A DNA stretch of 64,000 bases from Chlamydiae bacterium CG10_big_fil_rev_8_21_14_0_10_42_34 (GCA_002773795.1 PFAD01000020.1:1-64000); one strand, 5' to 3'; shown: positions 17,919 to 26,715, counted from the first letter of the stretch. The notes: a model not told the origin generated them from the sequence alone. Numbers and translations: made by a program.

Positions 17919-18086
17919 GAGACTATCCCACTAATATTTTTCGTCGAGTTTTTGAATTACTTCAGCCAATTTTTAAGGCTTTTTCCAAGGAGTAATATCA
18001 ACTTCGATATAATTCCTTGGAAAAAACCTTAAAAATTAGCTAAAGTAACCGAAAAATCGACTGAAACTTATTAGTGGGGTAGTCTC
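17919..18086. repeat. 168-bp inverted-repeat element (MITE-like), copy A
   Basis: The element begins GAGACTATCCCACTAAT and ends ATTAGTGGGGTAGTCTC. The two ~80-base arms are roughly 75-80 % complementary by eye, including CAATTTTTAAGG and TTTTTCCAAGGA on the left and their complements on the right, with a short centre. No coding capacity. Parts recur at 33915-33957 and 35373-35463. The following gene's ATG begins 2 bases after the element, so its transcription or translation signals must lie inside the element. The rest of the 17852-18088 gap holds nothing else recognised. Confidence 0.75.
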
Positions 18087-18088
18087 AT

Positions 18089-19573
18089 ATGCATTTCATC
18101 TGTATCTTAGCCACTTCTCTTTCAGCGCTTTACTCAACATTAGACCCAACATCAGTTTCGCAACACTTCGCTTTTTACGAGCTTTATCCCAAAACAACAG
18201 AAGGGAAACAGGCCCTCATGCATGCCTGGGAGCTGTTAAGTGGTGGCTGCGCCGATTGCGATCCAGAGCTCATGCTCCCCTCTATTGATCCAAAACCTCT
18301 CATCAACTTTGTCAATCGAATTGGGACAGATAGCGCACTTGTCCTCAATGAGGATCAACTTGCGGTCATCGACAAGCTCTCGAAACATCTTCTCAATCGA
18401 CAACTCAAAGGATACGGTCTTTGGGATCTCGATGCGATGGTGAAGCTCCCATCAGAAGAGATCGATCTAGCAAGAACCTTACTATTAGCTGAAATGGGAG
18501 ATCAGAAAGAAAAAATCCGCAGCTATGAGGCAAATATTGATCTGATGGCATTACAGATTTTTGCAAGGCTTAAAGAAGATGCTACCCCACTAGAGAAAAT
18601 TCGCGCATTCAACGACTACATTTTTTCAGAGATGCGCTTTAGATTTCCCCCTCACTCATTGCATGCAAAAGATATCGATATCTACACCTTTCTACCCTCA
18701 GTTCTCGATAGCCGAAGAGGGGTTTGCTTAGGGGTATCTATCTTATATCTATGCCTTGCGCAACGATTAGGACTTGAACTCGAAGCAATCACTCCGCCAG
18801 GTCACATCTATGTAAGGTATAAGGCTCCGAACGGAGATATCGTAAACATTGAAACCACAGCTCGCGGCATTGATGTCCCCTCTGAAATGTATCTAGGCCT
18901 TGAAACAAGAAAACTCCAAAAACGGACCCTTCACCATGTCGTAGGTCTTGCATTTATGAACCAAGCCGCTGTTAGCTGGCATAAAAACGACCCTCAGACA
19001 GCCATTGCCCTATATGAAAAAGCGAGACCTTTCATGGGGGATGACTATCTCCTCAATATGTTTTTAGGATTTAACTACCTATTTGTGGGAAGAGAGCAAG
19101 AAGGTGCTGAGCTCCTGAAAAAAGTGAAGGGATTTATCCCCGATCATGCAATTACAAGTGATTCCGTAGCTGAAGACTATCTTGCAGGCCATGCAAGTGC
19201 GGATGCAATTCAAGCCATCTATGCAGAGGTCAATGAAACGAGAAGTTCTATTATTGAAAAGCAAAAAAAACTCGAAAAAGTTGTCGAAGAATTTCCTCAC
19301 TTTCGCCAAGGCGTTTTCCACTTAGCCGTAACATGGCTTCAAATGGGCAGAGAAAAAGAGGCTCTCCCCATTTTAGAAAAATATATTGCGATGAACCCCA
19401 AAGATGCCACCGTCAATTATTACATTGCAGCGATTCAGTTCCAGAGGAAAAATTTCAATAAAGCCTGGAAGTATTTAAGATCGGCTGAAAAAATTGTCTT
19501 CGCTAAAGAGCACAAGCCAAGAGCCCTTAAAGAGCTGCGTCAAGCTCTGCAACAAGCTTGCCCAGAAGCCTGA
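18089..19573 (+). CDS. SirB1-type transglutaminase-like domain protein with TPR repeats
   Basis: 494 residues. The central domain (residues about 150-265) has the transglutaminase-like triad in the SirB1/YchA family pattern: SRRGVCLGVSILYL (C213), PPGHIYVRY (H239) and GDIVNIETT. Two or three TPR-type repeats follow (WHKNDPQTAIALYEKA, WLQMGREKEALPILEKYI, QFQRKNFNKAWKYL). The N-terminus (HFICILATSLSALYS) is hydrophobic and may be a signal peptide. SirB1 family proteins are widespread and poorly understood; peptidase or scaffold function is possible. The start abuts a repeat element, so a later start cannot be excluded. Confidence 0.78.
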   Translation: MHFICILATSLSALYSTLDPTSVSQHFAFYELYPKTTEGKQALMHAWELLSGGCADCDPELMLPSIDPKPLINFVNRIGTDSALVLNEDQLAVIDKLSKHLLNRQLKGYGLWDLDAMVKLPSEEIDLARTLLLAEMGDQKEKIRSYEANIDLMALQIFARLKEDATPLEKIRAFNDYIFSEMRFRFPPHSLHAKDIDIYTFLPSVLDSRRGVCLGVSILYLCLAQRLGLELEAITPPGHIYVRYKAPNGDIVNIETTARGIDVPSEMYLGLETRKLQKRTLHHVVGLAFMNQAAVSWHKNDPQTAIALYEKARPFMGDDYLLNMFLGFNYLFVGREQEGAELLKKVKGFIPDHAITSDSVAEDYLAGHASADAIQAIYAEVNETRSSIIEKQKKLEKVVEEFPHFRQGVFHLAVTWLQMGREKEALPILEKYIAMNPKDATVNYYIAAIQFQRKNFNKAWKYLRSAEKIVFAKEHKPRALKELRQALQQACPEA

Positions 19574-19593
19574 TCTTTTTTATACTTACCCAT

Positions 19594-19989
19594 ATGTATA
19601 TCCTTTTTGCCATAGCGATATTTGCAGCTTTTGATTCCACCATGAGTCCCCAAGAGATCAAAAAGACAGGGACCCATAAGCTTTCTGCGAAAGAAAAAAG
19701 GGCCCTTGGCGAGTGGATTGATAAAAATTATTCAAAAAATGAGATTGCCGCCAGAAAAAAGCAGCCCCCTATCCTGCAAGAAAATCTTAAAAATGGCCAC
19801 TATATCCGGCTGAGCGACAACTCCCTTTGGGAAATCAACCCTGAAGATACCCCCATCACCCAAGGCTGGATTACCGCAGTCGAAATCAAGGCCTCACCTA
19901 GCAATGACCCTGATTACCCCTACATTTTGACAAACACCTTAACGGAATCTACCGTAAGAGCCCGAAAAGCTGATACAGCCAGGCCTTAA
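19594..19989 (+). CDS. small predicted exported protein, unknown function
   Basis: 131 residues starting with MYILFAIAIFAAF, a short signal-peptide-like hydrophobic segment, followed by a charged region (KLSAKEKRALGEWIDKNY) and a beta-rich C-terminal part containing YIRLSDNSLWEINPED, which resembles small periplasmic beta proteins in which a Trp-rich strand precedes a loop. ATG 19594 is preferred to an upstream one overlapping the previous gene. A TATACT hexamer at 19581-19586 with TTGCCC 17 bases upstream suggests a leaderless transcript. Between the TPR protein and rpmB, where Chlamydia also has uncharacterised genes. Confidence 0.65.
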   Translation: MYILFAIAIFAAFDSTMSPQEIKKTGTHKLSAKEKRALGEWIDKNYSKNEIAARKKQPPILQENLKNGHYIRLSDNSLWEINPEDTPITQGWITAVEIKASPSNDPDYPYILTNTLTESTVRARKADTARP

Positions 19990-20024
19990 AAAATAATTTT
20001 AGCATCTTAAATCAAAACAAGCGC

Positions 20025-20054
20025 TTGAATCAAAATCTCCTTGTCGGCTATGAT
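20025..20054 (+). promoter_or_regulatory. candidate promoter for rpmB
   Basis: TTGAAT (20025-20030), 18-base spacer ending TTGTCGGC, TATGAT (20049-20054), 29 bases before the rpmB ATG. The spacer end is the same as in the sctU promoter. Confidence 0.55.
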
Positions 20055-20083
20055 GGATACTCAATTTAGATTTAGGATTTAAT

Positions 20084-20359
20084 ATGGCTAGAGTCTGTGC
20101 AATTACTGGAAAAAAACCTGCGTCAGGCCGGAGTTATACTCTCCGCGGGATCGCAAAAAAGAAAAAAGGGATTGGTCTTAAAATTACCGGCTGTACAAAC
20201 CGACGATTTTTACCAAATCTAAAATCAAAACGCGTTTGGATCCCTGAAGAAAAAAGATTCGTTACAATGCGCCTTTCAACTTCAGCTCTACGCACAATCG
20301 ACAAAAAAGGGATTGGTCCTGTGATCCGCAAACTGCGCAAATCCGGCCAAAAAATTTAG
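20084..20359 (+). CDS. rpmB: 50S ribosomal protein L28
   Basis: 91-residue L28, basic, with the family N-terminus MARVCAITGKKPASG, the central TNRRFLPNLKSKRVW strand region and C-terminal SALRTIDKKG. Own promoter candidate upstream. The following gene begins 3 bases after the stop and contains a terminator-like hairpin in its first codons. Confidence 0.97.
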   Translation: MARVCAITGKKPASGRSYTLRGIAKKKKGIGLKITGCTNRRFLPNLKSKRVWIPEEKRFVTMRLSTSALRTIDKKGIGPVIRKLRKSGQKI

Positions 20360-20362
20360 TGG

Positions 20363-21412
20363 TTGTTTAAGAAAAAACTCACCTATAAAGTCCCCCCTCA
20401 CCTCATCAGGAAACCGCCCAAAAAGCGGTTTCCTTGGTTTTTGTTCATTGTCGTTCTATTTACCTCTTGGTTTGTATGGGAGTCTCTCGACCCCAATCTA
20501 CCAAAGAAAGATTCTCCCCCGACGCTCTATTCTAACCAGTGCCAAAACGATATCCATGCAACCCTATTAGCGGCCATTCGTGAGGCGAATGCATCGATTC
20601 ACCTCGTCATGTTTGGGTTAAGCGATAGAGCGATCCTTGGCGCCCTCGCACACAAAATTAAACACAAAATCCCCACAACAGTGTTCTATGACATCGGAGG
20701 CTCTTCAAGGGTTTATAAATACCTTCGTGGAGGCAGTATCTACCCGATCAAAAATTCGGGCCTCATGCACCAAAAAATCATGATTTTGGATAAAGAAATG
20801 GTCTTTATCGGCTCTGCAAACATGACATCAGCCTCGCTCAGAATGCATGACAATTTAGTGATTGGCTTTGTGAGTCGCCCTGTTGCAGAATTTCTCGAAA
20901 AACACGAGCCCTTCTCGCCAGGCTATCTCTCTACTAAAGTGGGAGGCCAAAAAATGGAGATCTGGCTCCTTCCCGACCCAAGAGGCCACGCTCTTGCCAA
21001 CTTAAGAAAACAGATTCGCAAAGCGAGCAAATCAATCCAAGTTGCCCTTTTCACCTTTACCCACCCAAGCCTTGTCGACGAAGTGATCCAAGCGCATAAA
21101 AGAGGGGTAAAGGTGACAATTGTTATCGACAAGCACTCCGGATTGGGAGCGAGCTCCAAAGCGGTAGAGGCCATGAAAAAAGCAAATGTACCGATTTTTT
21201 TAAGCCAAGGGGTGCAACTCCTTCACCATAAGTTTATCTATATCGATGAAGATACGCTCCTTACAGGCTCTGCAAACTGGACAAAAGCGGCCCTTTATAA
21301 AAATAGCGATTGTATTTTGGCGCTGCATGGGCTCAATGACGAACAAAAAAAGTTTATGAAGCACCTTTGGAGCCAAATTGAGACTGCTACCATCCGAAAA
21401 GATTACTATTAA
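20363..21412 (+). CDS. phospholipase D-like (HKD superfamily) membrane-anchored protein
   Basis: 349 residues. A membrane anchor (FLFIVVLFTSWFVW, residues about 25-40) is followed by two PLD half-domains: HQKIMILDKE with GSANMT, and HHKFIYIDED with GSANWT, each a complete HxK(x)4D motif. Matches the PLD protein that follows rpmB in Chlamydia. Substrate unknown: phospholipid, cardiolipin synthesis or nuclease activity are all possible in this superfamily. TTG start at 20363 is the only start near the N-terminus in frame, an unusual start just after rpmB. Confidence 0.88.
   Translation: MFKKKLTYKVPPHLIRKPPKKRFPWFLFIVVLFTSWFVWESLDPNLPKKDSPPTLYSNQCQNDIHATLLAAIREANASIHLVMFGLSDRAILGALAHKIKHKIPTTVFYDIGGSSRVYKYLRGGSIYPIKNSGLMHQKIMILDKEMVFIGSANMTSASLRMHDNLVIGFVSRPVAEFLEKHEPFSPGYLSTKVGGQKMEIWLLPDPRGHALANLRKQIRKASKSIQVALFTFTHPSLVDEVIQAHKRGVKVTIVIDKHSGLGASSKAVEAMKKANVPIFLSQGVQLLHHKFIYIDEDTLLTGSANWTKAALYKNSDCILALHGLNDEQKKFMKHLWSQIETATIRKDYY
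20409..20442 (+). terminator. intrinsic-terminator-like hairpin inside the PLD gene
   Basis: GGAAACCGC (20409-20417), loop CCAAAAA, GCGGTTTCC (20425-20433), then TTGGTTTTT. A perfect 9-bp stem with four G-C pairs, 50 bases after the rpmB stop and inside codons 16-27 of the PLD gene (encoding RKPPKKRFPW). It may end most rpmB transcripts. Confidence 0.55.
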
Positions 21413-21470
21413 CCCGCTGGCAACAGAGCTCTATTTACGAAATCAGGAAAAGGGGTTACGATAGAGTAAT

Positions 21471-22073
21471 ATGAGTATGTTATCCATTGCATTCGCCCTT
21501 TTCCTTTTGATGGATCCAATCGGAAATATCCCTTTTTATATCAGCTTCTTAAAAGGTGTTGAGCCAAAAAGGCAACGTATTGTCATTTTCCGCGAGCTTT
21601 TGATCGCCCTTTTCATCATCATCATGTTCAATTTTCTTGGAGATGCTCTCATGGAGTTTCTTCACGTCCAAGATGATACGATCCAAATTGCCGGTGGAAT
21701 TATCTTGTTCTTACTTTGCTTGAAAATGATTTTCCCTCCACCACATGATTCGAATGAAAACTTACCTCACGACTCAGAGCCTTTCATAGTTCCCTTGGCC
21801 GTTCCATTGGTCGCAGGGCCATCTGTATTGGCTGCAGTCATGATCTACTCCAAGCAAGAGCCGAGTAACTGGGTGATGATGGGAGCCATTTTAATCGCCT
21901 GGATCGCTTCACTGATCATCCTCTTAGGCTCTTCCCTTTTGAAAAAAATGCTCGGCTGGAGAGGTATTTTGGCCCTTGAGCGTTTAATGGGGCTCATTTT
22001 AATCTTAATTGCTGTTCAGATGTTTATGAGTGGGCTCGGCTCATTTATGGCGCGTCACTCTCCCGGAACATAA
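21471..22073 (+). CDS. MarC family integral membrane protein
   Basis: 200 residues with about six membrane helices. MarC-family hallmarks are the N-terminal LFLLMDPIGNIPFYISFL and the mid-protein PFIVPLAVPLVAGPSVLAAV. The function is unknown (the family was once linked to antibiotic resistance, later doubted). It is followed 5 bases later by truA and then map; marC and map also neighbour each other in Chlamydia as I recall. Confidence 0.92.
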   Translation: MSMLSIAFALFLLMDPIGNIPFYISFLKGVEPKRQRIVIFRELLIALFIIIMFNFLGDALMEFLHVQDDTIQIAGGIILFLLCLKMIFPPPHDSNENLPHDSEPFIVPLAVPLVAGPSVLAAVMIYSKQEPSNWVMMGAILIAWIASLIILLGSSLLKKMLGWRGILALERLMGLILILIAVQMFMSGLGSFMARHSPGT

Positions 22074-22078
22074 ATTAT

Positions 22079-22810
22079 ATGTCCTCTTCCTTCAAAGCTG
22101 TCCTTTCCTATGATGGAACAAACTATTTTGGCTGGCAAAAAACAAGCACGGGACCCTCAATTCAAGAAGAGTTTGCAAAGGCAATCTTGCTGATTACTCA
22201 AGAAGTTGTCATACCAGAGGCTGCCAGCAGAACCGATCGCGGCGTCCATGCAGTAGGACAAGTTGTACAATTTACCTTAGAAAAATCGATAGATCCTCAC
22301 ACTTTAAAAAACAGACTCAATGCCGTTTTGCCAGCAGACATTCGGGTCATCGATCTGATCGTTTGTCAATTCCATCCCACGTTAGACTCCGTTGGGAAGA
22401 TCTACCATTACCAAATGTGTTTAGACCCTATTTTAGACCCGACAAAAGTGCGCTACTTTTGGCATTTTTACTACCCCCAAGATCTTGAACGATTGCGCAT
22501 GGCTGCAAAACAGCTCATTGGAACTCATGATTTTTCAGCCTTTGCCAATGAAGAGGAAAATAGACCCAAGCTCAACCCCATTTGCACCGTTGAATCAATT
22601 GAATTTGAAAATGGCCTTTTCACCATTCAGGGGGACCGCTTTCTATATAAAATGGTGCGCAATATCGTAGGGACTCTTGCCTACATTGGGTGCGGCAAAC
22701 TCCCAAAAGATTCGATCAAGTCGATTTTGCACCTGCGCGATAGAAAAAAAGCGGGCGTTACAGCGCCAGCACATGGTCTTTATTTACACCAAGTCCTTTA
22801 CCCCCTATAA
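22079..22810 (+). CDS. truA: tRNA pseudouridine(38-40) synthase TruA
   Basis: 243 residues. The catalytic aspartate is in SRTDRGVHAVGQV; the YDGTNYFGWQ motif at the N-terminus and FLYKMVRNIVGTL near the C-terminus are typical. It modifies U38-U40 in the anticodon arm. Only five bases after marC and eight before map. Confidence 0.96.
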   Translation: MSSSFKAVLSYDGTNYFGWQKTSTGPSIQEEFAKAILLITQEVVIPEAASRTDRGVHAVGQVVQFTLEKSIDPHTLKNRLNAVLPADIRVIDLIVCQFHPTLDSVGKIYHYQMCLDPILDPTKVRYFWHFYYPQDLERLRMAAKQLIGTHDFSAFANEEENRPKLNPICTVESIEFENGLFTIQGDRFLYKMVRNIVGTLAYIGCGKLPKDSIKSILHLRDRKKAGVTAPAHGLYLHQVLYPL

Positions 22811-22818
22811 TAAACCGT

Positions 22819-23685
22819 ATGATTGGAAGAAATGATCCTTGTTGGTGCGGAAGTGGGCAAAAGTGGAAAAAATGCCACTACCCTCGGCTCCCAACAGGCC
22901 CAGCTTTAAGCAAACAGTATTTGACTGCCTACGGAATTGTTTTAAAAACGCCCGAGCAAATTGAGAAAATCCGGCATGCTTGCCAAGTTACAGCACGCAT
23001 CCTAGATCAACTCTGTCAGCATGCGAAAGAGGGGGTCACGACTCTTGAACTCGATGAACTATCCCGAGAGCTGCATAAAAAAGCAAATGCAACTCCTGCA
23101 CCTTTAGGTTACGGTTCTCCTCCCTATCCAAAATCAATTTGTACATCCCTCAATGAAGTGATTTGCCACGGCATTCCAGACAAAAGACCGTTGCAGGAAG
23201 GCGACATCCTCAACATCGATGTCTCTTGCATTGTAGACGGCTTTTTTGGCGATTGCAGCCGAATGGTATCTATTGGGAAAATTAGCGAAGAAAAGCAAAG
23301 AGTCATCGATGTTTCTCTTCAGTGTTTAAACCTTTCCATTAAGATGTGTAAACCGGGCAATGAAGTATGGCAAATCGGCGATACGATTGAAAAGCATGCA
23401 AGGGCGCATAAGTGCTCTGTCGTGAATCAATTCGTTGGCCATGGAGTTGGAATTGCATTCCATGAGGCTCCCGAAATCCCTCACCACTATAACGATCTAA
23501 CCATCCCATTTGCTCCAGGGATGACCTTCACAATTGAACCGATGATCAATGCAGGCGTGCGCGACGGCGTGATCGACCCTAAAGATGGTTGGACAGTTCG
23601 AACAAAAGACGGCAAACCTACAGCGCAGTGGGAGCACACAATTCTCATTACGGAAACTGGTCACGAAATTCTTACACTGATTTAA
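22819..23685 (+). CDS. map: methionine aminopeptidase type I with N-terminal SEC-C zinc motif
   Basis: 288 residues. The first ~25 residues are a SEC-C metal-binding motif (NDPCWCGSGQKWKKCH), followed by the pita-bread aminopeptidase with metal ligands in NIDVSCIVDGFFGDCS, GHGVGIAFHEAPEIPHH, FTIEPMI and WEHTILIT. The SEC-C extension is seen in chlamydial Map. Likely start ATG 22819: TTTACA, 17 bases, TATAAT (22806-22811) and then the ATG 7 bases later without Shine-Dalgarno, a leaderless pattern. Its stop overlaps the convergent gene by 4 bases. Confidence 0.96.
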   Translation: MIGRNDPCWCGSGQKWKKCHYPRLPTGPALSKQYLTAYGIVLKTPEQIEKIRHACQVTARILDQLCQHAKEGVTTLELDELSRELHKKANATPAPLGYGSPPYPKSICTSLNEVICHGIPDKRPLQEGDILNIDVSCIVDGFFGDCSRMVSIGKISEEKQRVIDVSLQCLNLSIKMCKPGNEVWQIGDTIEKHARAHKCSVVNQFVGHGVGIAFHEAPEIPHHYNDLTIPFAPGMTFTIEPMINAGVRDGVIDPKDGWTVRTKDGKPTAQWEHTILITETGHEILTLI

Positions 23686-25319
23686 AAAAGAAGTTTTTGA
23701 TCAGGACTCAACTTCATTTTCACTTTTTTTTTTGGCTTTTCAGCCTCTTTCGGATGTTGAATGAGGGTGCTTACCAACTCTTGAAGCTCGAGATTTTCCT
23801 CCTCAAGGGCTAAGGCCTCTTTACACAAGCTACTAAGCTCAGCTTCTACCTCTTTTGGCAAGGCATCCAAATCAAACGCCTCTTTATCCATTTTGATTCT
23901 TAACAATTCGGTATCCGCTTTGAAAAGCTCTGCGCGTGTTTTATGAAGAATTTGATTTTTCTCCTCAAACTGCTTTTTCAACTGCTTATAAAGTGGTTCA
24001 ATTTGAGAAAGTTCATAAACTTTTCTTTGAGCAAAATCGAGTTGTTCAGCAATTTCAGGGTCACATTTTTGCTGCTTTAAGAAGGAGATTTCACCCATCG
24101 CCTCTTTAAGCTTTTCTGAGAGCAATGCTTCTTGCTCCACTGCGTGTTCAATTGATCCTTTAGCTTCTTGTAGCTTCTGTGTCAGCAATCCTTCTTGCTC
24201 CACTGCTTGCTGCTTCAATGTCTCAACTTCTTGAAGCGCTGCTCGAAGTTTTTCCTCTGCAAGAGGATCTACTACCGGCTTCTTCTCTTGCAAGATAGCA
24301 ATTTCAGCTTCAGCGTGAGAGAGTCTCTCCTTTAAGAAATTCCTCTCTGATCGAATTTCATTTAAGGCGAGTAATTTCTCTCGCGTTTCGTTCGATTCTT
24401 GGTTAGCTTTTTCAAATTCAAAGCTCAAAGATGCAACTTGATTTTCCAGCTGAGCGATAGTCTCTTCAAGAGGCTCTGCAATTCGTCTCACTTCCCTGTG
24501 GGCGGCTGCTAACTGATCGGCTAAAGACGCAGCTTCGCTATCAATCTCTTTTGCCTTAAGACTTTCTCTAAGATAGAGCCTTGCGAGAGTTTCATTGATG
24601 AGCTTTGTCTGCTCTGTAACATATCTTGCTTGATTGAGCTCTTTCATAAGCTCCGTATTTTGCAACGCAACGGCATCCGTGCTTGCTAAACGAGAAAGCT
24701 CTTGTTTACACTCAAGAAATTCGGCTTTTAAAAGCTCTTTTTGCCTTTGGACATCCAATACACTTGCCTTGGCCGTTTCACACTCTTGTAAGTGGCGCGC
24801 TGAAGTTTTGCGCAGAACTTCATTTAAAATCAGAATGGAAGAGTGATCTGTTTGGATCTCATCGAGCTCTTTTTGTAGAGTTGCAACTTTTTCCTGAAAT
24901 ACAATTTGCTGCTCTTGCGCAGTTTGTTGAACCTTTTCAAGCTCTTCTTCAATGTTTTCTAAAGCAGCCTTTTTATTTTGCATTTGTGATTCAAGAGACT
25001 CAATCCAAGCAGCTCCTTGCTCAAACGACACAGCCGTTATGAAAAATGCACAAGCGAGCGATCCTTCTATCCCAAGTTGCCAAAGGTGATCTGTAACGAC
25101 AAAAGCGTGTTTAGCTACCGCTACAACGGCCAAAAGAGCTAAAGAGTAGCAAAAGCCACGCAATTGCCATCTAGCTGAAAGAAAAAGGCCTGCTGCTGCT
25201 AAAAAAAGCAGATCAAATGGGATTGCAGTCTTCACTGCAATTGCAACAGTGCAAAGCAAAGAGAGCGGTCCCCAAATCGTCGGCTCTTTATGCAAAAATC
25301 GGACGGCACGCTGTATCAT
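23682..25319 (-). CDS. membrane-anchored long coiled-coil protein
   Basis: 545 residues. The first ~100 residues hold three to four hydrophobic segments (LLCTVAIAVKTAI, DLLFLAAAGLFLSA, YSLALLAVVAVA, SLACAFFITAV). Residues about 105-520 form a near-continuous coiled coil rich in Glu, Leu, Gln and Ala, with short repeated units such as EQEALLSEKLKEA and VEQEGLLTQKLQEA. The C-terminus is basic (KPKKKVKMKL). An N-terminal hydrophobic lobe plus coiled coil recalls inclusion-membrane or tethering proteins, and the location next to map is where Chlamydia carries Inc-type genes, but homology cannot be shown here. ATGA overlap with the upstream peptidase gene. Confidence 0.7.
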   Translation of the reverse strand: MIQRAVRFLHKEPTIWGPLSLLCTVAIAVKTAIPFDLLFLAAAGLFLSARWQLRGFCYSLALLAVVAVAKHAFVVTDHLWQLGIEGSLACAFFITAVSFEQGAAWIESLESQMQNKKAALENIEEELEKVQQTAQEQQIVFQEKVATLQKELDEIQTDHSSILILNEVLRKTSARHLQECETAKASVLDVQRQKELLKAEFLECKQELSRLASTDAVALQNTELMKELNQARYVTEQTKLINETLARLYLRESLKAKEIDSEAASLADQLAAAHREVRRIAEPLEETIAQLENQVASLSFEFEKANQESNETREKLLALNEIRSERNFLKERLSHAEAEIAILQEKKPVVDPLAEEKLRAALQEVETLKQQAVEQEGLLTQKLQEAKGSIEHAVEQEALLSEKLKEAMGEISFLKQQKCDPEIAEQLDFAQRKVYELSQIEPLYKQLKKQFEEKNQILHKTRAELFKADTELLRIKMDKEAFDLDALPKEVEAELSSLCKEALALEEENLELQELVSTLIQHPKEAEKPKKKVKMKLSPDQKLLF

Positions 25320-26683
25320 AACAATTCCAATGTCCTAGCTACTGTTAAAAATCCCTTTTCAAACCTTTGCATGTCAAAATTCTCATTGGGTGCATGAATA
25401 TCGTCAGACGGTAAACAGTATCCCATTCCAACTACATCAGATCCTAGCACCTGTTTCATTTTAGCCACTATTGGGATAGATGCCCCACTAAGAATATTTT
25501 TGCAAGGTTTCCCAACAACTTCACTTGCTGCAGTTCTCACAGCATTTGCTAAGTCTGAATCAAAAGAGCCACGAAATGCAGGCTCTCCCCCTAAATATTT
25601 CACATCGATTTTCATTCCACTTACGACGTGTTCTTTCAAAAATTTTGTCAGAAGCTTTGCTAATTTTTCTGGATCTTGATTGGGAACAGTCCTGCATGAA
25701 ATTTTTGCAATCGCGTGTGAAGGAATCACTGTTTTAAAACCAGATCCCGCATATCCGCCTGCAATCCCATTGATTTCAAGCGTTGGGCGAAACGCGTTGT
25801 TTTCCGCAAGGCTCAATCCCTTTTCACCACCCATTGCATCGATGCCAAACTCTTTTGAATAGCTTTTCTTATCGTACCGAAAAGAAAATTGACTCCGCTC
25901 TTCATCTGTCGTCTCCACAACATCGTCGTAAAAACCGTTCACAGCAATTTTCCCGTTTTCATCCCATAACTTTGCAAGCAATTGGACTAGGGCTTTATTT
26001 GGGTTGTAAGCGAGCCCACCATGAACTCCTGAGTGCAAATCACTATTCGATCCCGTTAACATCACCTCAAAAGCAGCGATTCCCCTGGCTCCTAAACTAA
26101 TTGCAGCCGTTTGTGGGTCATATTGATCAAAGTCGACAACGAGCAATGCGTCTGCTTTTAGTTTTTCTTTTATATTTGGCAACGCAACAGATAGTCCGAC
26201 ACTCGAAGACTCTTCTTCCCCTTCGATACAAAATTTAATATTCACCGGAAGTTGAATGCCTAACTCTTTGTACGCCCGCATTGCAGTGATTGCATAAAAA
26301 ATTTGTCCCTTGTTGTCCGAGGCGCCGCGAGCATAGATTTTCCCCTCTCTTTCTGTCGGCTCAAACGGATCTGATTTCCAAAGATCAAGTGGATCGACCG
26401 GTTGCACATCATAGTGGCCATAAATCAATATGGTTGCTGCCTTTGGCCCAGCACTTAAATCTTCTGCGTAAACGATGGGGAAAGTGGTTGTCTTAAGCAA
26501 TTCCGATTTCATTGTGGTCTTTTGAGAAATATAACCACTTAGCCACTCCGAGCACTTAAACATCTCTTTAGAAAACGCAGGATCTGCGCTAATAGATTTA
26601 AAGCGTAAGAAATCAAAGTAGTCATCGCGAATGGTTTTGCGATGCACTTCGATCCACTTTTTTAATTCGGCAAGCAAGTTCAT
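25316..26683 (-). CDS. M20 family metallopeptidase (dipeptidase)
   Basis: 455 residues, CNDP/carnosinase-like branch of M20. Metal-ligand motifs are IYGHYDVQP, GASDNKGQ, CIEGEEESSS, and VVDFDQYD; the lid/dimerisation domain (GVHGGLAYNPNKAL) sits in the middle, and the last ligand is in the DDIHAPNENF motif. It hydrolyses dipeptides, fitting uptake of host-derived peptides as amino acid source. First gene of a two-gene operon with the coiled-coil protein. Confidence 0.9.
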   Translation of the reverse strand: MNLLAELKKWIEVHRKTIRDDYFDFLRFKSISADPAFSKEMFKCSEWLSGYISQKTTMKSELLKTTTFPIVYAEDLSAGPKAATILIYGHYDVQPVDPLDLWKSDPFEPTEREGKIYARGASDNKGQIFYAITAMRAYKELGIQLPVNIKFCIEGEEESSSVGLSVALPNIKEKLKADALLVVDFDQYDPQTAAISLGARGIAAFEVMLTGSNSDLHSGVHGGLAYNPNKALVQLLAKLWDENGKIAVNGFYDDVVETTDEERSQFSFRYDKKSYSKEFGIDAMGGEKGLSLAENNAFRPTLEINGIAGGYAGSGFKTVIPSHAIAKISCRTVPNQDPEKLAKLLTKFLKEHVVSGMKIDVKYLGGEPAFRGSFDSDLANAVRTAASEVVGKPCKNILSGASIPIVAKMKQVLGSDVVGMGYCLPSDDIHAPNENFDMQRFEKGFLTVARTLELL

Positions 26684-26715
26684 AAACTTGATGATAAAAA
26701 ATTATAGGGTGAATG

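Noticed and set aside
19981-20083. Small RNA or riboswitch upstream of rpmB
   Set aside because: Only a plausible promoter is seen; no conserved stem structure or known leader could be drawn.
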